Of a stretch of 6,384 bases of DNA, positions 1-5,537 are shown one piece after another (positions within the stretch are counted from its first letter, which is position 1; every line of letters begins with the position of its first letter). This DNA comes from an uncultured Oscillochloris sp. (GTDB lineage Bacteria > Chloroflexota > Chloroflexia > Chloroflexales > Chloroflexaceae). Below the pieces are notes generated by a model. That model worked only from the letters and a program-made list of their open reading frames with translations. It did no database searches and was not told where the DNA came from. A program made the translations under genes and the position numbers. The stretch spans positions 1 to 6,384 of the forward strand of contig CAIRFY010000387.1 of NCBI GenBank assembly GCA_903877945.1, in the 5' to 3' direction.

Positions 1-19
1 AGCACCGGAACCGTGCAGG

Positions 20-177
20 TTCCGCCGGGGAAGCCTCCGGCGGGTAAAAGGGTGAAGGTCGTAGGCGTTGGCCGATGCACCCGCTGCCGGGTTCGCCCGG
101 CAGGGCACCCGTAAACGTGCCGTACTGCTCGGATGCCGACGCCAGAGCAAAGCCCCCGCCTTTAGGCGGGTGGTGGT
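20..177 (+). ncRNA. Multi-stem structured RNA candidate (possible omega/reRNA scaffold)
   Basis: Several stems can be drawn by eye. P1 pairs 22-30 with 35-43 (9 pairs, one G-U, loop aagc). P2 is a long-range stem, 64-72 with 135-143, of nine pairs including one G-U. P2 encloses P3 (84-91 with 96-103, eight pairs capped by a ttcg tetraloop) and P4 (104-108 with 117-121). P5 pairs 155-160 with 165-170. A closed multi-branch layout with a UUCG cap is more ordered than expected for random GC-rich DNA. If the tnpB right-end reading is correct, this is the 3' scaffold of the guide RNA, and the guide would start just after about 177-180, inside the adjacent gene. It could instead be another structured RNA; the strand is chosen only because of the tnpB interpretation. 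Confidence 0.4.
153..173 (-). terminator. Possible gene-end hairpin for the flavodoxin-like gene
   Basis: Read on the minus strand, a six-pair GC stem (165-170 with 155-160, loop taaa) lies seven bases after the TAA stop at 178-180. It is followed by gggctttgctctgg, which is not a proper T-run. The position fits a terminator but the tail is weak, and the same hairpin is better explained as a transposon right end. Confidence 0.25.
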
Positions 178-693
178 TTACTGGGGGAGAGCCTCGGGCG
201 CGAGGTTGCGGGCCTGGGCGTAGGCGGCGCGGGCCAGATCTGCGAGGTGCTGGCGGGCCGCGTCGTTGAGCCCACCCTCGGCGCTCAGCCAGAACTCGCC
301 CACTACGGTGGCTCCAGCGGCGGCGCACAGGCGGCGCAGGGGCGACAGGGCAGCGTCGTGCTGCGGGCCGAGGGCCACCAGGGCAGCGAAGCGTGGTCGT
401 GTGGGCGGCGGCGCGGCGTCCACGGCGCGGGCCAAGGCGTGCAGGCGGGCGGGGATGCCACCGCCGATCAGCGGCGTGACGATTAGCAGCACCTCAGCGT
501 CGGCAATGTCGGTGCGGATCAGGTCGGCCAGTGGGTCATCGAAGCAGGGTGGGCCAACGAACAGTAGCACCTCGCCCAGCAGGGCCGCCCGCTTCACCGG
601 GGGCAAGGCCGTCAGCATAGCGTCGAGACACGCCGGAGCCTGCCCGCTGGCGCTCCCGCAGATGCCGATGGTGAAAATGTAGCCGTCGTGCAT
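178..693 (-). CDS. Flavodoxin-fold NAD(P)H/FMN oxidoreductase-like protein
   Basis: A 171-residue protein from the ATG at 693. It opens with a beta-strand and a glycine/serine loop (FTIGICGSASGQ, residues 7-18), the place where flavodoxin-like reductases hold the FMN phosphate. In the middle is an acidic segment followed by VLLIVTPLIGGGIPARLHAL (about residues 68-87). This matches the family pattern in which a hydrophobic strand ends in a Pro-containing loop near the flavin ring, followed by a helix. A later strand (RFAALVALGP) and a tail rich in Ala and Leu complete an alpha/beta fold. Length is normal for NADPH-dependent FMN reductases. The frame could extend to an ATG at 717, but the extra residues come from a heptamer repeat, so I prefer 693. 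No clear Shine-Dalgarno is seen at either start. It lies downstream of and co-directional with the dihydrouridine synthase but is separated from it by about 200 bases of repeats. The substrate is unknown and a true redox role is not proven. Confidence 0.7.
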   Translation of the reverse strand: MHDGYIFTIGICGSASGQAPACLDAMLTALPPVKRAALLGEVLLFVGPPCFDDPLADLIRTDIADAEVLLIVTPLIGGGIPARLHALARAVDAAPPPTRPRFAALVALGPQHDAALSPLRRLCAAAGATVVGEFWLSAEGGLNDAARQHLADLARAAYAQARNLAPEALPQ

Positions 694-697
694 ATGA

Positions 698-732
698 ATG
701 CAAAATGCAAAATGCAAGATGCAAAATGCAAG
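698..732. repeat. Heptamer tandem repeat, 5 copies of atgcaa(a/g)
   Basis: Five exact 7-base units occur in a row: atgcaaa at 698, 705 and 719, and atgcaag at 712 and 726. They lie directly upstream of the chosen start of the minus-strand oxidoreductase gene. On that strand they read as ttgcat-type units with in-frame ATGs, which is why the reading frame artificially extends. Such short heptamer repeats are well known between genes in cyanobacteria; their presence here beside a hairpin element resembles that pattern. Confidence 0.9.
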
Positions 733-750
733 TTATACCTGTATTGCCTC

Positions 751-887
751 TTTAGGCATGTTTCAAAATGGGCACATTCAGCTTTACAGTCTTGCGATGG
801 TGCGCCGAGGCGATGAGGCGCTCGTATCGAGTCATCGCCTCATCGCCTCGGCGCTGAACTGTCACGCTAGATTGAAACATGCCTTAG
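751..887 (-). repeat. Hairpin element copy 1 (MITE/REP-like)
   Basis: The ends are inverted: aggcatgtttcaa at 754-766 pairs with ttgaaacatgcct at 872-884 (13 of 13). Nested inside is a perfect 19-base inverted repeat, 802-820 with 836-854, built from cgatgagg-type octamers around a 15-base loop with a small ctcg/cgag dyad. The element begins seven bases past the stop codon of the dihydrouridine synthase gene, so it would form the 3' end of that transcript. No transposase and no clear target duplication are visible. The same terminal sequences recur at about 1933-2047 and at 6248 onwards. The stem has no T-run after it on either strand, so it is not a classical intrinsic terminator, though it may stabilise or block transcripts. 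Confidence 0.75.
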
Positions 888-894
888 TCTTCAG

Positions 895-1911
895 CTAGAC
901 CACAGCAACCATGTAGGGATCGAAGAACTGTTCCAGCGCCTTGCGGGCGTTGTCCACACTGCTGCTGCGGTGGACACTGGCGCGCACGCTGGCGCTGCCG
1001 GGCAGGCCCACGGCGAACTGGCCGATCATCTGCTTGAGCTTGTTGAGCGCCAGCCGCTCAGGCATCTCGGCGAGGCAGAGATCGACGTAGGTCTGGAGGA
1101 AGGCCAACTTATCGGCAGGCGTCGGCTCGAACATTGGCACGCCGCTGCGCAACTGGGCGATCTGCATGAAGATCCAGGGATTCTCCATCGCCGCACGCCC
1201 GATCATCACCCCGTCGGCCCCGCTGTCGCGCAGACGGATCAGGGCGTCCATTGCATCGGCCACATCCCCGCTGCCAATTACCGGAATGCCCACGTGTTGC
1301 TTCACGGCAGCCACGCGGCTCCAGTCGGCCTGGCCCTTATAGGCTTGCTCCTTGGTACGCGGGTGCAGGGCCAGGGCGGCAATCCCGGCGTCCTCGGCGA
1401 TCTTGGCCGTCTCAAGAAAATTTAGGCGCGCCTCGTCCCACCCAGCACGAAACTTGAGTGTCACCGGGACGTTCACGGCGGCTTTCACCGCACGCAACAC
1501 CTGGCCAAGCTTGGGCAGATCCTTCAGCAAGGCCGATCCGTGACCACCGCCGGTCACTTTGGGCGAGGGGCAGCCGCAGTTGATGTCGATAATGTCCGCG
1601 CCCAACTGTTCGACGCTGGCTGCCGCAAAGGCCACCAGGTCGGGCTCGTTCCCACTGAGTTGCATCGTCAGGGGCCGCTCCTCAGGATAGAAATCGAGCA
1701 GGTGGTGGCGCTTGAGCGCCTTCGGGCTTACGCTGGCGGCGTTAGTCATCTCGGTGCTCACCAGGCCGCAGCCGCCCATGCGCAGGATGATGCGCCGGAA
1801 GACGCTGTCCGTCACCCCGGCCATAGGGGCCAGGACGATGTTTGGCGCAACTCGGATATGCGCAATCTGATAATGATCGGGGAGGTGCTGGATGTCGTCT
1901 TGAGTTAACAC
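895..1911 (-). CDS. dusB: tRNA-dihydrouridine synthase (DusB/NifR3 type)
   Basis: This FMN enzyme reduces specific uridines in tRNA to dihydrouridine with NADPH, in the cytosol. The 338-residue length is normal. Visible family motifs in order are: LAPMAGVTD at 27-35 (start of the TIM barrel); MQLSG at 83-87; DINCGCPSPKV at 109-119 with the probable catalytic Cys114; LKFRAGW at 152-158, with Lys153 and Arg155 for flavin/substrate contacts; HPRT...Y-KG-ADW at 183-197; IGSGDV at 212-217; and GADGVMIGRAAMENPWIF at 231-248, the phosphate-binding loop for FMN. The C-terminal part (about 265-330) is the helical tRNA-binding domain. The start is GTG at 1911, and an in-frame TGA about 10 bases upstream rules out a longer form. 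No good Shine-Dalgarno is seen. A candidate promoter lies about 200 bases upstream (2117-2125), beyond a hairpin element. The DusB subclass is from overall resemblance; membership in Dus is near certain. Confidence 0.95.
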   Translation of the reverse strand: MLTQDDIQHLPDHYQIAHIRVAPNIVLAPMAGVTDSVFRRIILRMGGCGLVSTEMTNAASVSPKALKRHHLLDFYPEERPLTMQLSGNEPDLVAFAAASVEQLGADIIDINCGCPSPKVTGGGHGSALLKDLPKLGQVLRAVKAAVNVPVTLKFRAGWDEARLNFLETAKIAEDAGIAALALHPRTKEQAYKGQADWSRVAAVKQHVGIPVIGSGDVADAMDALIRLRDSGADGVMIGRAAMENPWIFMQIAQLRSGVPMFEPTPADKLAFLQTYVDLCLAEMPERLALNKLKQMIGQFAVGLPGSASVRASVHRSSSVDNARKALEQFFDPYMVAVV

Positions 1912-1932
1912 GAAAATATTTCACGTAAGACA

Positions 1933-1955
1933 AGGTTTCAGGTGCCAGGTTTCAG
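1933..1955. repeat. Short heptamer repeat (aggtttc / aggtgcc / aggtttc)
   Basis: Three consecutive 7-base units sharing aggt occur: aggtttc, aggtgcc, aggtttc, then ag. Equivalently, a 9-base direct repeat aggtttcag has a 14-base period. It sits on the left side of hairpin element copy 2, as the atgcaaa heptamers sit beside copy 1. Confidence 0.6.
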
Positions 1956-2047
1956 CGTGACTGTTCGTAGTGGCGGCTTCAGCCGCTTGGCGCTGAAGCG
2001 CCTACTACGAACAGCGCACACTGTAAAGCTGTTCTGAACCATGCCTA
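1947..2047 (+). repeat. Hairpin element copy 2, with a different core
   Basis: The left flank (ggtttcagcgtgactgtt, 1948-1965) matches the copy 1 flank gtttcaatctagcgtgacagtt read on the minus strand, minus five bases. The right flank contains actgtaaagctg (2020-2031), identical to the copy 1 sequence at 779-790 on the opposite strand, and then ctgaaccatgccta, close to ttgaaacatgcct. The core between the flanks is unrelated to copy 1: an imperfect hairpin with an 11-base perfect outer stem, ctgttcgtagt at 1961-1971 pairing with actacgaacag at 2004-2014. An inner ggcggcttcagccg / cgctgaagcgcc region extends the pairing with bulges. It lies in the divergent region and would be in the 5' untranslated part of the dus transcript. 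The exact borders are approximate. Confidence 0.6.
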
Positions 2048-2116
2048 ACGCCTGTCATAGTGTCACGCTTCGCTTCGCTCTGCGTAACAGCGTTACTCTT
2101 GCTCTACTGCCTTTTC

Positions 2117-2125
2117 ATTATACCA
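2117..2125 (-). promoter_or_regulatory. Candidate extended -10 promoter for dus
   Basis: On the minus strand the sequence reads TGG-TATAAT, a perfect -10 hexamer with the TGn extension. No good -35 is found 16-18 bases upstream, which extended -10 promoters can tolerate. Transcription would start near 2110 and run leftwards through hairpin element copy 2 before reaching the GTG of dus at 1911, giving a leader of about 200 bases. Assignment is by motif only. Confidence 0.45.
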
Positions 2126-2193
2126 TCGGTACACTGGGGATTTAGGTATGGTGAATCCTCCTTATTTTTTACAACATCTTTACGTCGATCCGA

Positions 2194-2222
2194 TTGAGAT
2201 TACCTAATCTCAGTGCTACAAT
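2194..2222 (+). promoter_or_regulatory. Strong sigma70-type promoter for the kimA-like unit
   Basis: The -35 is TTGAGA at 2194-2199, followed by a 17-base spacer and the -10 TACAAT at 2217-2222. An extended -10 TGC sits immediately before the hexamer (2214-2216). Each hexamer matches the consensus in five of six positions and the spacing is ideal. The predicted start is near 2229. This would give a leader of about 226 bases before the transporter ATG, and places the GTG of the 57-codon small ORF about 12 bases from the transcript start. Confidence 0.65.
2195..2212. promoter_or_regulatory. 18-base dyad (operator candidate)
   Basis: The sequence tgagatta-cc-taatctca is a perfect inverted repeat with eight-base arms and a 2-base centre. 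It overlaps the -35 element and the spacer of the rightward promoter, the position expected for a repressor operator. The binding protein is unknown; the local KdpE-like regulator is one candidate, but OmpR-type sites are usually direct repeats, so another dimeric regulator is equally possible. Confidence 0.5.
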
Positions 2223-2240
2223 CAGACCGTACCACACACG

Positions 2241-2414
2241 GTGCCGCCCTGGGAAGACAGCTCCACGCCAGATAACCATGCGATTCGCGCACAACTGATG
2301 TCCGGCTATCGGCTATTTTCACGCCAGCGGCACATCATCGCCAACGTCGACACGAACGAGCAGCAGATCCACTACCGCGCCGACTGCCAGCCGGCGTGTT
2401 TTTGTGCGCCCTAA
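2241..2414 (+). CDS. Possible 57-residue small protein in the transporter leader
   Basis: An open frame runs from GTG 2241 to TAA 2412-2414; an internal ATG at 2298 would give 38 residues. It begins MPPWEDSSTPDNHAIRAQ and ends in a cysteine-rich tail, DCQPACFCAP (Cys spaced C-x3-C-x-C). About three quarters of its third codon positions are G or C, similar to the neighbouring genes. The frame is open back to 2208. No Shine-Dalgarno is visible before either start, but the GTG is only about 12 bases after the predicted transcript start, so near-leaderless translation is possible. I recognise no family. It could be a leader peptide, a small partner of the transporter, or a chance frame in GC-rich DNA. 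Confidence 0.3.
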   Translation: MPPWEDSSTPDNHAIRAQLMSGYRLFSRQRHIIANVDTNEQQIHYRADCQPACFCAP

Positions 2415-2455
2415 GGCCGACGACGAACATGTAAGGAAGAGGAGCGACCCGCGCT

Positions 2456-4306
2456 ATGTCTACATCATTCAAGCGCATGCTGATCGGTAAACCAATCGCC
2501 ACTGAGCAGCAGCAGCACGAGCGGCTGCGTAAGATCACCGCCCTAGCAGTGTTCTCGTCAGATGCGCTCTCGTCGGTGGCTTACGCTACCGAGGCAATTC
2601 TTTCGGTACTCATCCTTGCTGGGGCATCGGCCCTCGGCATGGGCCTGCCGGTTGCTGGTGGCATCGCCGCCCTGCTGATCGTGGTGGCGATCTCGTATCG
2701 GCAAACCATCCATGCCTACCCCAATGGCGGCGGAGCCTACATCGTCGCACACGAGAATCTCGGCAAGCTGCCCGGCCTGATCGCCGCTGCCGCCTTGCTG
2801 ATCGACTATGTACTCACTGTGGCGGTGAGCATCTCGGCTGGAGTTGCCGCCATCACCTCCCTCGCCGGGAACTGGGGCTTTCCCGGCCTGGAAAATATCT
2901 CTGTCGAAATCTCGCTCTTCTGTATTTTAGTGGTTGGCCTGGCCAACCTGCGCGGGGTGAAGGAGAGCGGCGCGATCTTTGCGCTCCCGACCTACATTTT
3001 TATCATCAGTATCGTCGCCATGCTTGGCTGGGGTCTGGCTGGCACACTGTTCGGCTTTGCTCACCCAGTCGTACAGTCAACTGCCCCAGCGGTCAATGCC
3101 AGCGATGCGATTGGCCTCTGGCTTATCCTGCGCGCCTTCGCCGCTGGCTGCACGGCGCTCACCGGGGTCGAGGCGATCAGCAATGGTATCCCGGCCTTTA
3201 AGCAGCCCGAGGCGAAGAACGCCGCCATCACGCTGGCCTGGATGGCGGCGATCCTGGTGACGATGTTCCTTGGCATCACCTGGCTGGCGGGCCAGCTTCA
3301 CGCCATCCCCAATGATCTGACTCATGAGACGGTGATCTCGCAGATCGCCCGCAGCGTCTTCGGGGTTGGTCCAATCTACACGATCATCCAGGTTTCGACG
3401 GCGCTCATCCTGGTGCTGGCGGCCAACACCTCCTACGCCGACTTTCCTCGGCTCGCATCGCTGCTGGCCAAAGATCGCTTTCTGCCGCGTCACTTTGCAA
3501 GCCAGGGCGACCGGCTCGTCTTCTCAAACGGAATCATTGTGCTCTCGCTCTTCGCCGCGCTCCTGGTGGTGATCTTTAAGGCCAATGAGATCGCGATGCT
3601 GCCGCTCTACGCCATTGGGGTCTTCATCTCCTTTACGCTTTCGCAAAGCGGCATGGTGCGACACCACCTGCGCGAACGCGAGCAGGGCTGGCGCAGAGGT
3701 CTGCTGATCAACGGGATCGGTGCAATCCTGACGGCTGTGGTGCTGATCGTCCTTGCCGCCACTAAGTTCACCCACGGGGCGTGGTCGGTGCTCATCCTCA
3801 TCCCGTTGATGGTCGTGATCTTCAATGCCATCCATGCACACTACCAAAGCATTGCCGCACAGCTCTCGTTGAGCGATGCATCCAAGCCACAGGCGGTGCG
3901 TCGGATTACCGCCATTGTCCTGGTGAGCGGCATTCACAAGGGTGTGCTGCCCGCCCTCCAGTTGGCCCGCACCCTGGCCCCCGACAACGCTACCGCCGTA
4001 ACGGTGAACCTCGACCCGGAGGGCAGCGCCAAGATCCGCGACCGCTGGAGCGAGTGGGGCTGCGAGATCCCCCTGGTGATCCTTGAGTCGCCGTTTCGCT
4101 CGCTGGTCACGCCCTTGCTGCGCTACGTCGATCAGATTGACGACCTCTACAGTGATGACGAACTGCTGATCTTCCTGCCCGAATTCGTACCCGCCCACTG
4201 GTGGGAGCAACTGCTGCATAACCAGACCGGCCTGATCCTGCGTGCGGCGCTGACGTTTGGCCGGGGCAAGACGATTATCAGTGTGCCGTATAAGCTCGGG
4301 AAGTAG
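2456..4306 (+). CDS. kimA: KimA-like potassium importer (APC superfamily)
   Basis: A 616-residue membrane protein of the APC superfamily, close in length and layout to the B. subtilis potassium/proton importer KimA (formerly YdaO, about 607 residues). The N-terminus FKRMLIGKPI...LAVFSSDALSSVAYATE (5-46) is the family hallmark. About twelve hydrophobic segments can be placed: roughly 30-57, 64-82, 105-136, 150-166, 174-200, 220-245, 256-278, 304-325, 356-376, 380-396, 416-434 and 441-460. Asp36, Tyr43 and the pair Asp117-Tyr118 fall where I recall the potassium-binding residues of KimA; that is from memory. Residues about 480-616 form a soluble alpha/beta domain (VLVSGIHKGVLPAL...VTVNLDPEG), equivalent to the cytosolic domain that binds c-di-AMP in KimA. 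The start is ATG 2456, with aggaagaggag ending 11 bases upstream. Kdp-type two-component genes follow. A generic amino acid permease is the alternative annotation. Confidence 0.85.
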   Translation: MSTSFKRMLIGKPIATEQQQHERLRKITALAVFSSDALSSVAYATEAILSVLILAGASALGMGLPVAGGIAALLIVVAISYRQTIHAYPNGGGAYIVAHENLGKLPGLIAAAALLIDYVLTVAVSISAGVAAITSLAGNWGFPGLENISVEISLFCILVVGLANLRGVKESGAIFALPTYIFIISIVAMLGWGLAGTLFGFAHPVVQSTAPAVNASDAIGLWLILRAFAAGCTALTGVEAISNGIPAFKQPEAKNAAITLAWMAAILVTMFLGITWLAGQLHAIPNDLTHETVISQIARSVFGVGPIYTIIQVSTALILVLAANTSYADFPRLASLLAKDRFLPRHFASQGDRLVFSNGIIVLSLFAALLVVIFKANEIAMLPLYAIGVFISFTLSQSGMVRHHLREREQGWRRGLLINGIGAILTAVVLIVLAATKFTHGAWSVLILIPLMVVIFNAIHAHYQSIAAQLSLSDASKPQAVRRITAIVLVSGIHKGVLPALQLARTLAPDNATAVTVNLDPEGSAKIRDRWSEWGCEIPLVILESPFRSLVTPLLRYVDQIDDLYSDDELLIFLPEFVPAHWWEQLLHNQTGLILRAALTFGRGKTIISVPYKLGK

Positions 4307-4341
4307 GGGCGTGGGCAGGGCATGTGCAAAGTCACCCTCCG

Positions 4342-4395
4342 GCCCTCACCCCCTGCCCCTCTCCCGCTCAGGGAGAGGGGGCTGGGGGTGAGGGC
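4342..4395. repeat. GC-rich 23-pair palindrome between transporter and kinase
   Basis: The arm 4342-4365 (gccctcaccccctgcc then cctctccc) pairs with 4371-4395 across a five-base gctca loop. Pairing is complete except for one bulged G (4381) and one T-T mismatch (4354 with 4383). It starts 36 bases after the transporter stop. From memory, ccctcaccc/ccctctccc palindromes of this kind recur between genes in many bacterial genomes, Chloroflexota included, as REP-like repeats. With no T-run after it, it may still end or attenuate transcription. This would separate the kinase unit from the transporter and explain why the kinase has its own promoter candidate. Confidence 0.8.
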
Positions 4396-4437
4396 TGACC
4401 GGCGACAAACGGTAAAGTACCTGCGAACCTGTCCTAC

Positions 4438-4445
4438 GCTACAAT
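4438..4445 (+). promoter_or_regulatory. -10 element giving a possible leaderless kinase mRNA
   Basis: TACAAT at 4440-4445 is preceded by gc, giving gctacaat, identical to the eight bases ending the transporter promoter (2215-2222). The kinase ATG is at 4452, seven bases after the start of the gap, so a transcript beginning the usual distance downstream would start at or within a base or two of the ATG. No Shine-Dalgarno precedes the ATG, which agrees with leaderless translation. There is no convincing -35 at 16-18 bases, which weakens the call. Confidence 0.4.
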
Positions 4446-4451
4446 ACCCCG

Positions 4452-5537
4452 ATGAACTACATGTGGGCCACCGTCATCGTCATCATCTGCACGGGTATGG
4501 CCGCCCTGCTCCACCCCTTCTTCAACATCTCCGACCTCGCTCTGGTCTACCTGCCAGGGATCGTGCTGGTAGCCAGTCGGTTCGGGCGCGGCCCGTCGGT
4601 GCTGGCTTCCTGCCTGAGTGTGCTGGCGTTGAACTTTTTCTTCACCCAGCCCTACTTCACGCTCTTTGTTGAGAACCCGCGAGTCGTGCTGACCCTCGTG
4701 GTCATTCTGCTAGTGGCCCTGGTGATCAGCACGCTCACCACGCGCACGCATGAGCAGGCTGACGCTGCTCAGCGTGCGGCGGTGCAGGTTGAGACGGAGC
4801 GCCTGCGCAACTCGCTGCTCTCCTCGGTCTCGCATGATCTGCGCACGCCGCTGGCCGTGGTGACCGGTGCCCTGAGCAGTACGCTTGAGGGCTGGCAGAT
4901 GCTTGACGACCTTACCCGGATCGACTTGATCCAGAATGCCTACGACGAGTCCGAGCGACTCAGTCGCCTGCTGACAAACCTGCTGGAGATGACCCGCCTG
5001 GAGGCGGGTGGGCTGACGGTGCGTAAGGAGTGGCAACCGATGGAGGAGGTGGTAGGTGCCGCTCTGACCCGGCTTGAGTCGCGTTTGCGCGACAGGTTGA
5101 TCAGCGTTGATCTTCCGCCCGACCTGCCGCTGGTGCCGCTGGACGCGGTGCTGATCGAGCAGGTGCTGCTGAACCTGCTGGAGAATGCTCTGAAATACAC
5201 ACCGACTGATGCGCCAATTAGCATCAGCGCGGTCGCCGTGGGTACGCCACAGCCCACCTGCATCCAGGTGACGGTGGCCGACCGTGGCCTTGGCTTGATG
5301 CCAGGCGACGAACGCTCGATATTTGAGAAGTTCAACCGTGGGACTCTGCCATCGGGCGGCGGCACGGGGCTAGGTCTGACGATCTGCCAGGGGATTGTGT
5401 GTGTCCACGGTGGGCAGATCTGGGCAGAGCGTCGGTCTGAGGGCGGCGCGGCTTTCATGTTCACCCTGCCGATCAGCGGAGTTCCGCCCAGGGTTGATCT
5501 GGAGCCGGAGCCGCGTAGGGAGGAGGATTTCGCATGA
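4452..5537 (+). CDS. kdpD: Short KdpD-like sensor histidine kinase
   Basis: A 361-residue inner-membrane kinase. Residues 1-95 contain the four-helix DUF4118 membrane region of KdpD, including the signature NFFFTQPYFTLFVENP (61-76) and the helix ending ISTLTTR. A short linker leads to the HisKA domain with SHDLRTPL at 127-134; His128 is the predicted phosphorylation site. The ATPase domain shows NLLENALKYTP (241-251), DRGLGL (277-282), FEKF (291-294) and GGGTGLGLTIC (302-312), so all key boxes are intact. Compared with E. coli KdpD (about 894 residues) the N-terminal KdpD/USP region and the GAF-like part are absent, yet the gene starts cleanly, so this is a short architecture rather than an obvious truncation. 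Its last bases overlap the regulator gene by four (ATGA). The partner is the downstream KdpE-like protein. The potassium-related signal is inferred from the family and neighbours. Confidence 0.88.
   Translation: MNYMWATVIVIICTGMAALLHPFFNISDLALVYLPGIVLVASRFGRGPSVLASCLSVLALNFFFTQPYFTLFVENPRVVLTLVVILLVALVISTLTTRTHEQADAAQRAAVQVETERLRNSLLSSVSHDLRTPLAVVTGALSSTLEGWQMLDDLTRIDLIQNAYDESERLSRLLTNLLEMTRLEAGGLTVRKEWQPMEEVVGAALTRLESRLRDRLISVDLPPDLPLVPLDAVLIEQVLLNLLENALKYTPTDAPISISAVAVGTPQPTCIQVTVADRGLGLMPGDERSIFEKFNRGTLPSGGGTGLGLTICQGIVCVHGGQIWAERRSEGGAAFMFTLPISGVPPRVDLEPEPRREEDFA
5521..5526 (+). promoter_or_regulatory. Shine-Dalgarno for the response regulator
   Basis: A full aggagg lies seven bases before ATG 5534, inside the end of the kinase gene. 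It is the best ribosome site in the window. With the ATGA overlap it fixes the regulator start and indicates translational coupling. Confidence 0.85.

Larger units (their letters stand above)
1..180 (+). mobile_element. Putative right end of an IS200/IS605-type (tnpB) element
   Basis: No gene is convincing here. The segment ends in a hairpin (cccgcc at 155-160, loop ttta, ggcggg at 165-170) followed by tggtggttta. From memory this closely resembles the subterminal right-end hairpins of tnpB-carrying IS200/IS605 elements, which end in a CCCGCC-TTTA-GGCGGG-like stem followed by a short G/T-rich tail. A 14-codon open frame at 3-47 (HRNRAGSAGEASGG, then TAA) could be the last residues of a TnpB whose body lies left of the window, but no zinc finger or RuvC motif is inside the window, so this is only compatible. 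A stop about 130 bases before the right end would fit the usual tnpB layout. The end overlaps the stop codon of the neighbouring minus-strand gene. The alternative is a gene-end hairpin of that gene. Family assignment is inference from the hairpin. Confidence 0.42.

Noticed and set aside
3..47. C-terminal end of a tnpB gene as a stand-alone annotated gene fragment
   Set aside because: Only 14 codons are visible and none carries a diagnostic TnpB motif; kept as a remark under the putative right end.
266..682. 138-residue plus-strand frame opposite the oxidoreductase gene
   Set aside because: Ala/Arg/Ser-rich with no fold signature, whereas the minus-strand frame shows a flavodoxin-like pattern.
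1540..1908. 122-residue plus-strand frame inside the Dus gene
   Set aside because: Antisense to the conserved catalytic region of the synthase, no own start signals.
2148..2207. 19-codon frame starting ATG 2148, upstream of the rightward promoter
   Set aside because: Very short, overlaps the promoter -35 and dyad, and lies before the predicted transcript start.
2230..2455. c-di-AMP (ydaO) riboswitch in the leader of the KimA-like gene
   Set aside because: KimA genes in Firmicutes often have one, but I could not find the conserved gggga/ggggtgaa core or matching stems in this leader.
3524..4219. 231-residue minus-strand frame inside the transporter gene
   Set aside because: Antisense to a gene with clear family motifs; the composition (rich in Gln, Asp, His) is that of a mirror frame in GC-rich DNA.
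4322..4672. 116-residue plus-strand frame overlapping the kinase start
   Set aside because: It is a translation of the GC-rich palindrome followed by the kinase gene in another frame; no domain and no ribosome site.
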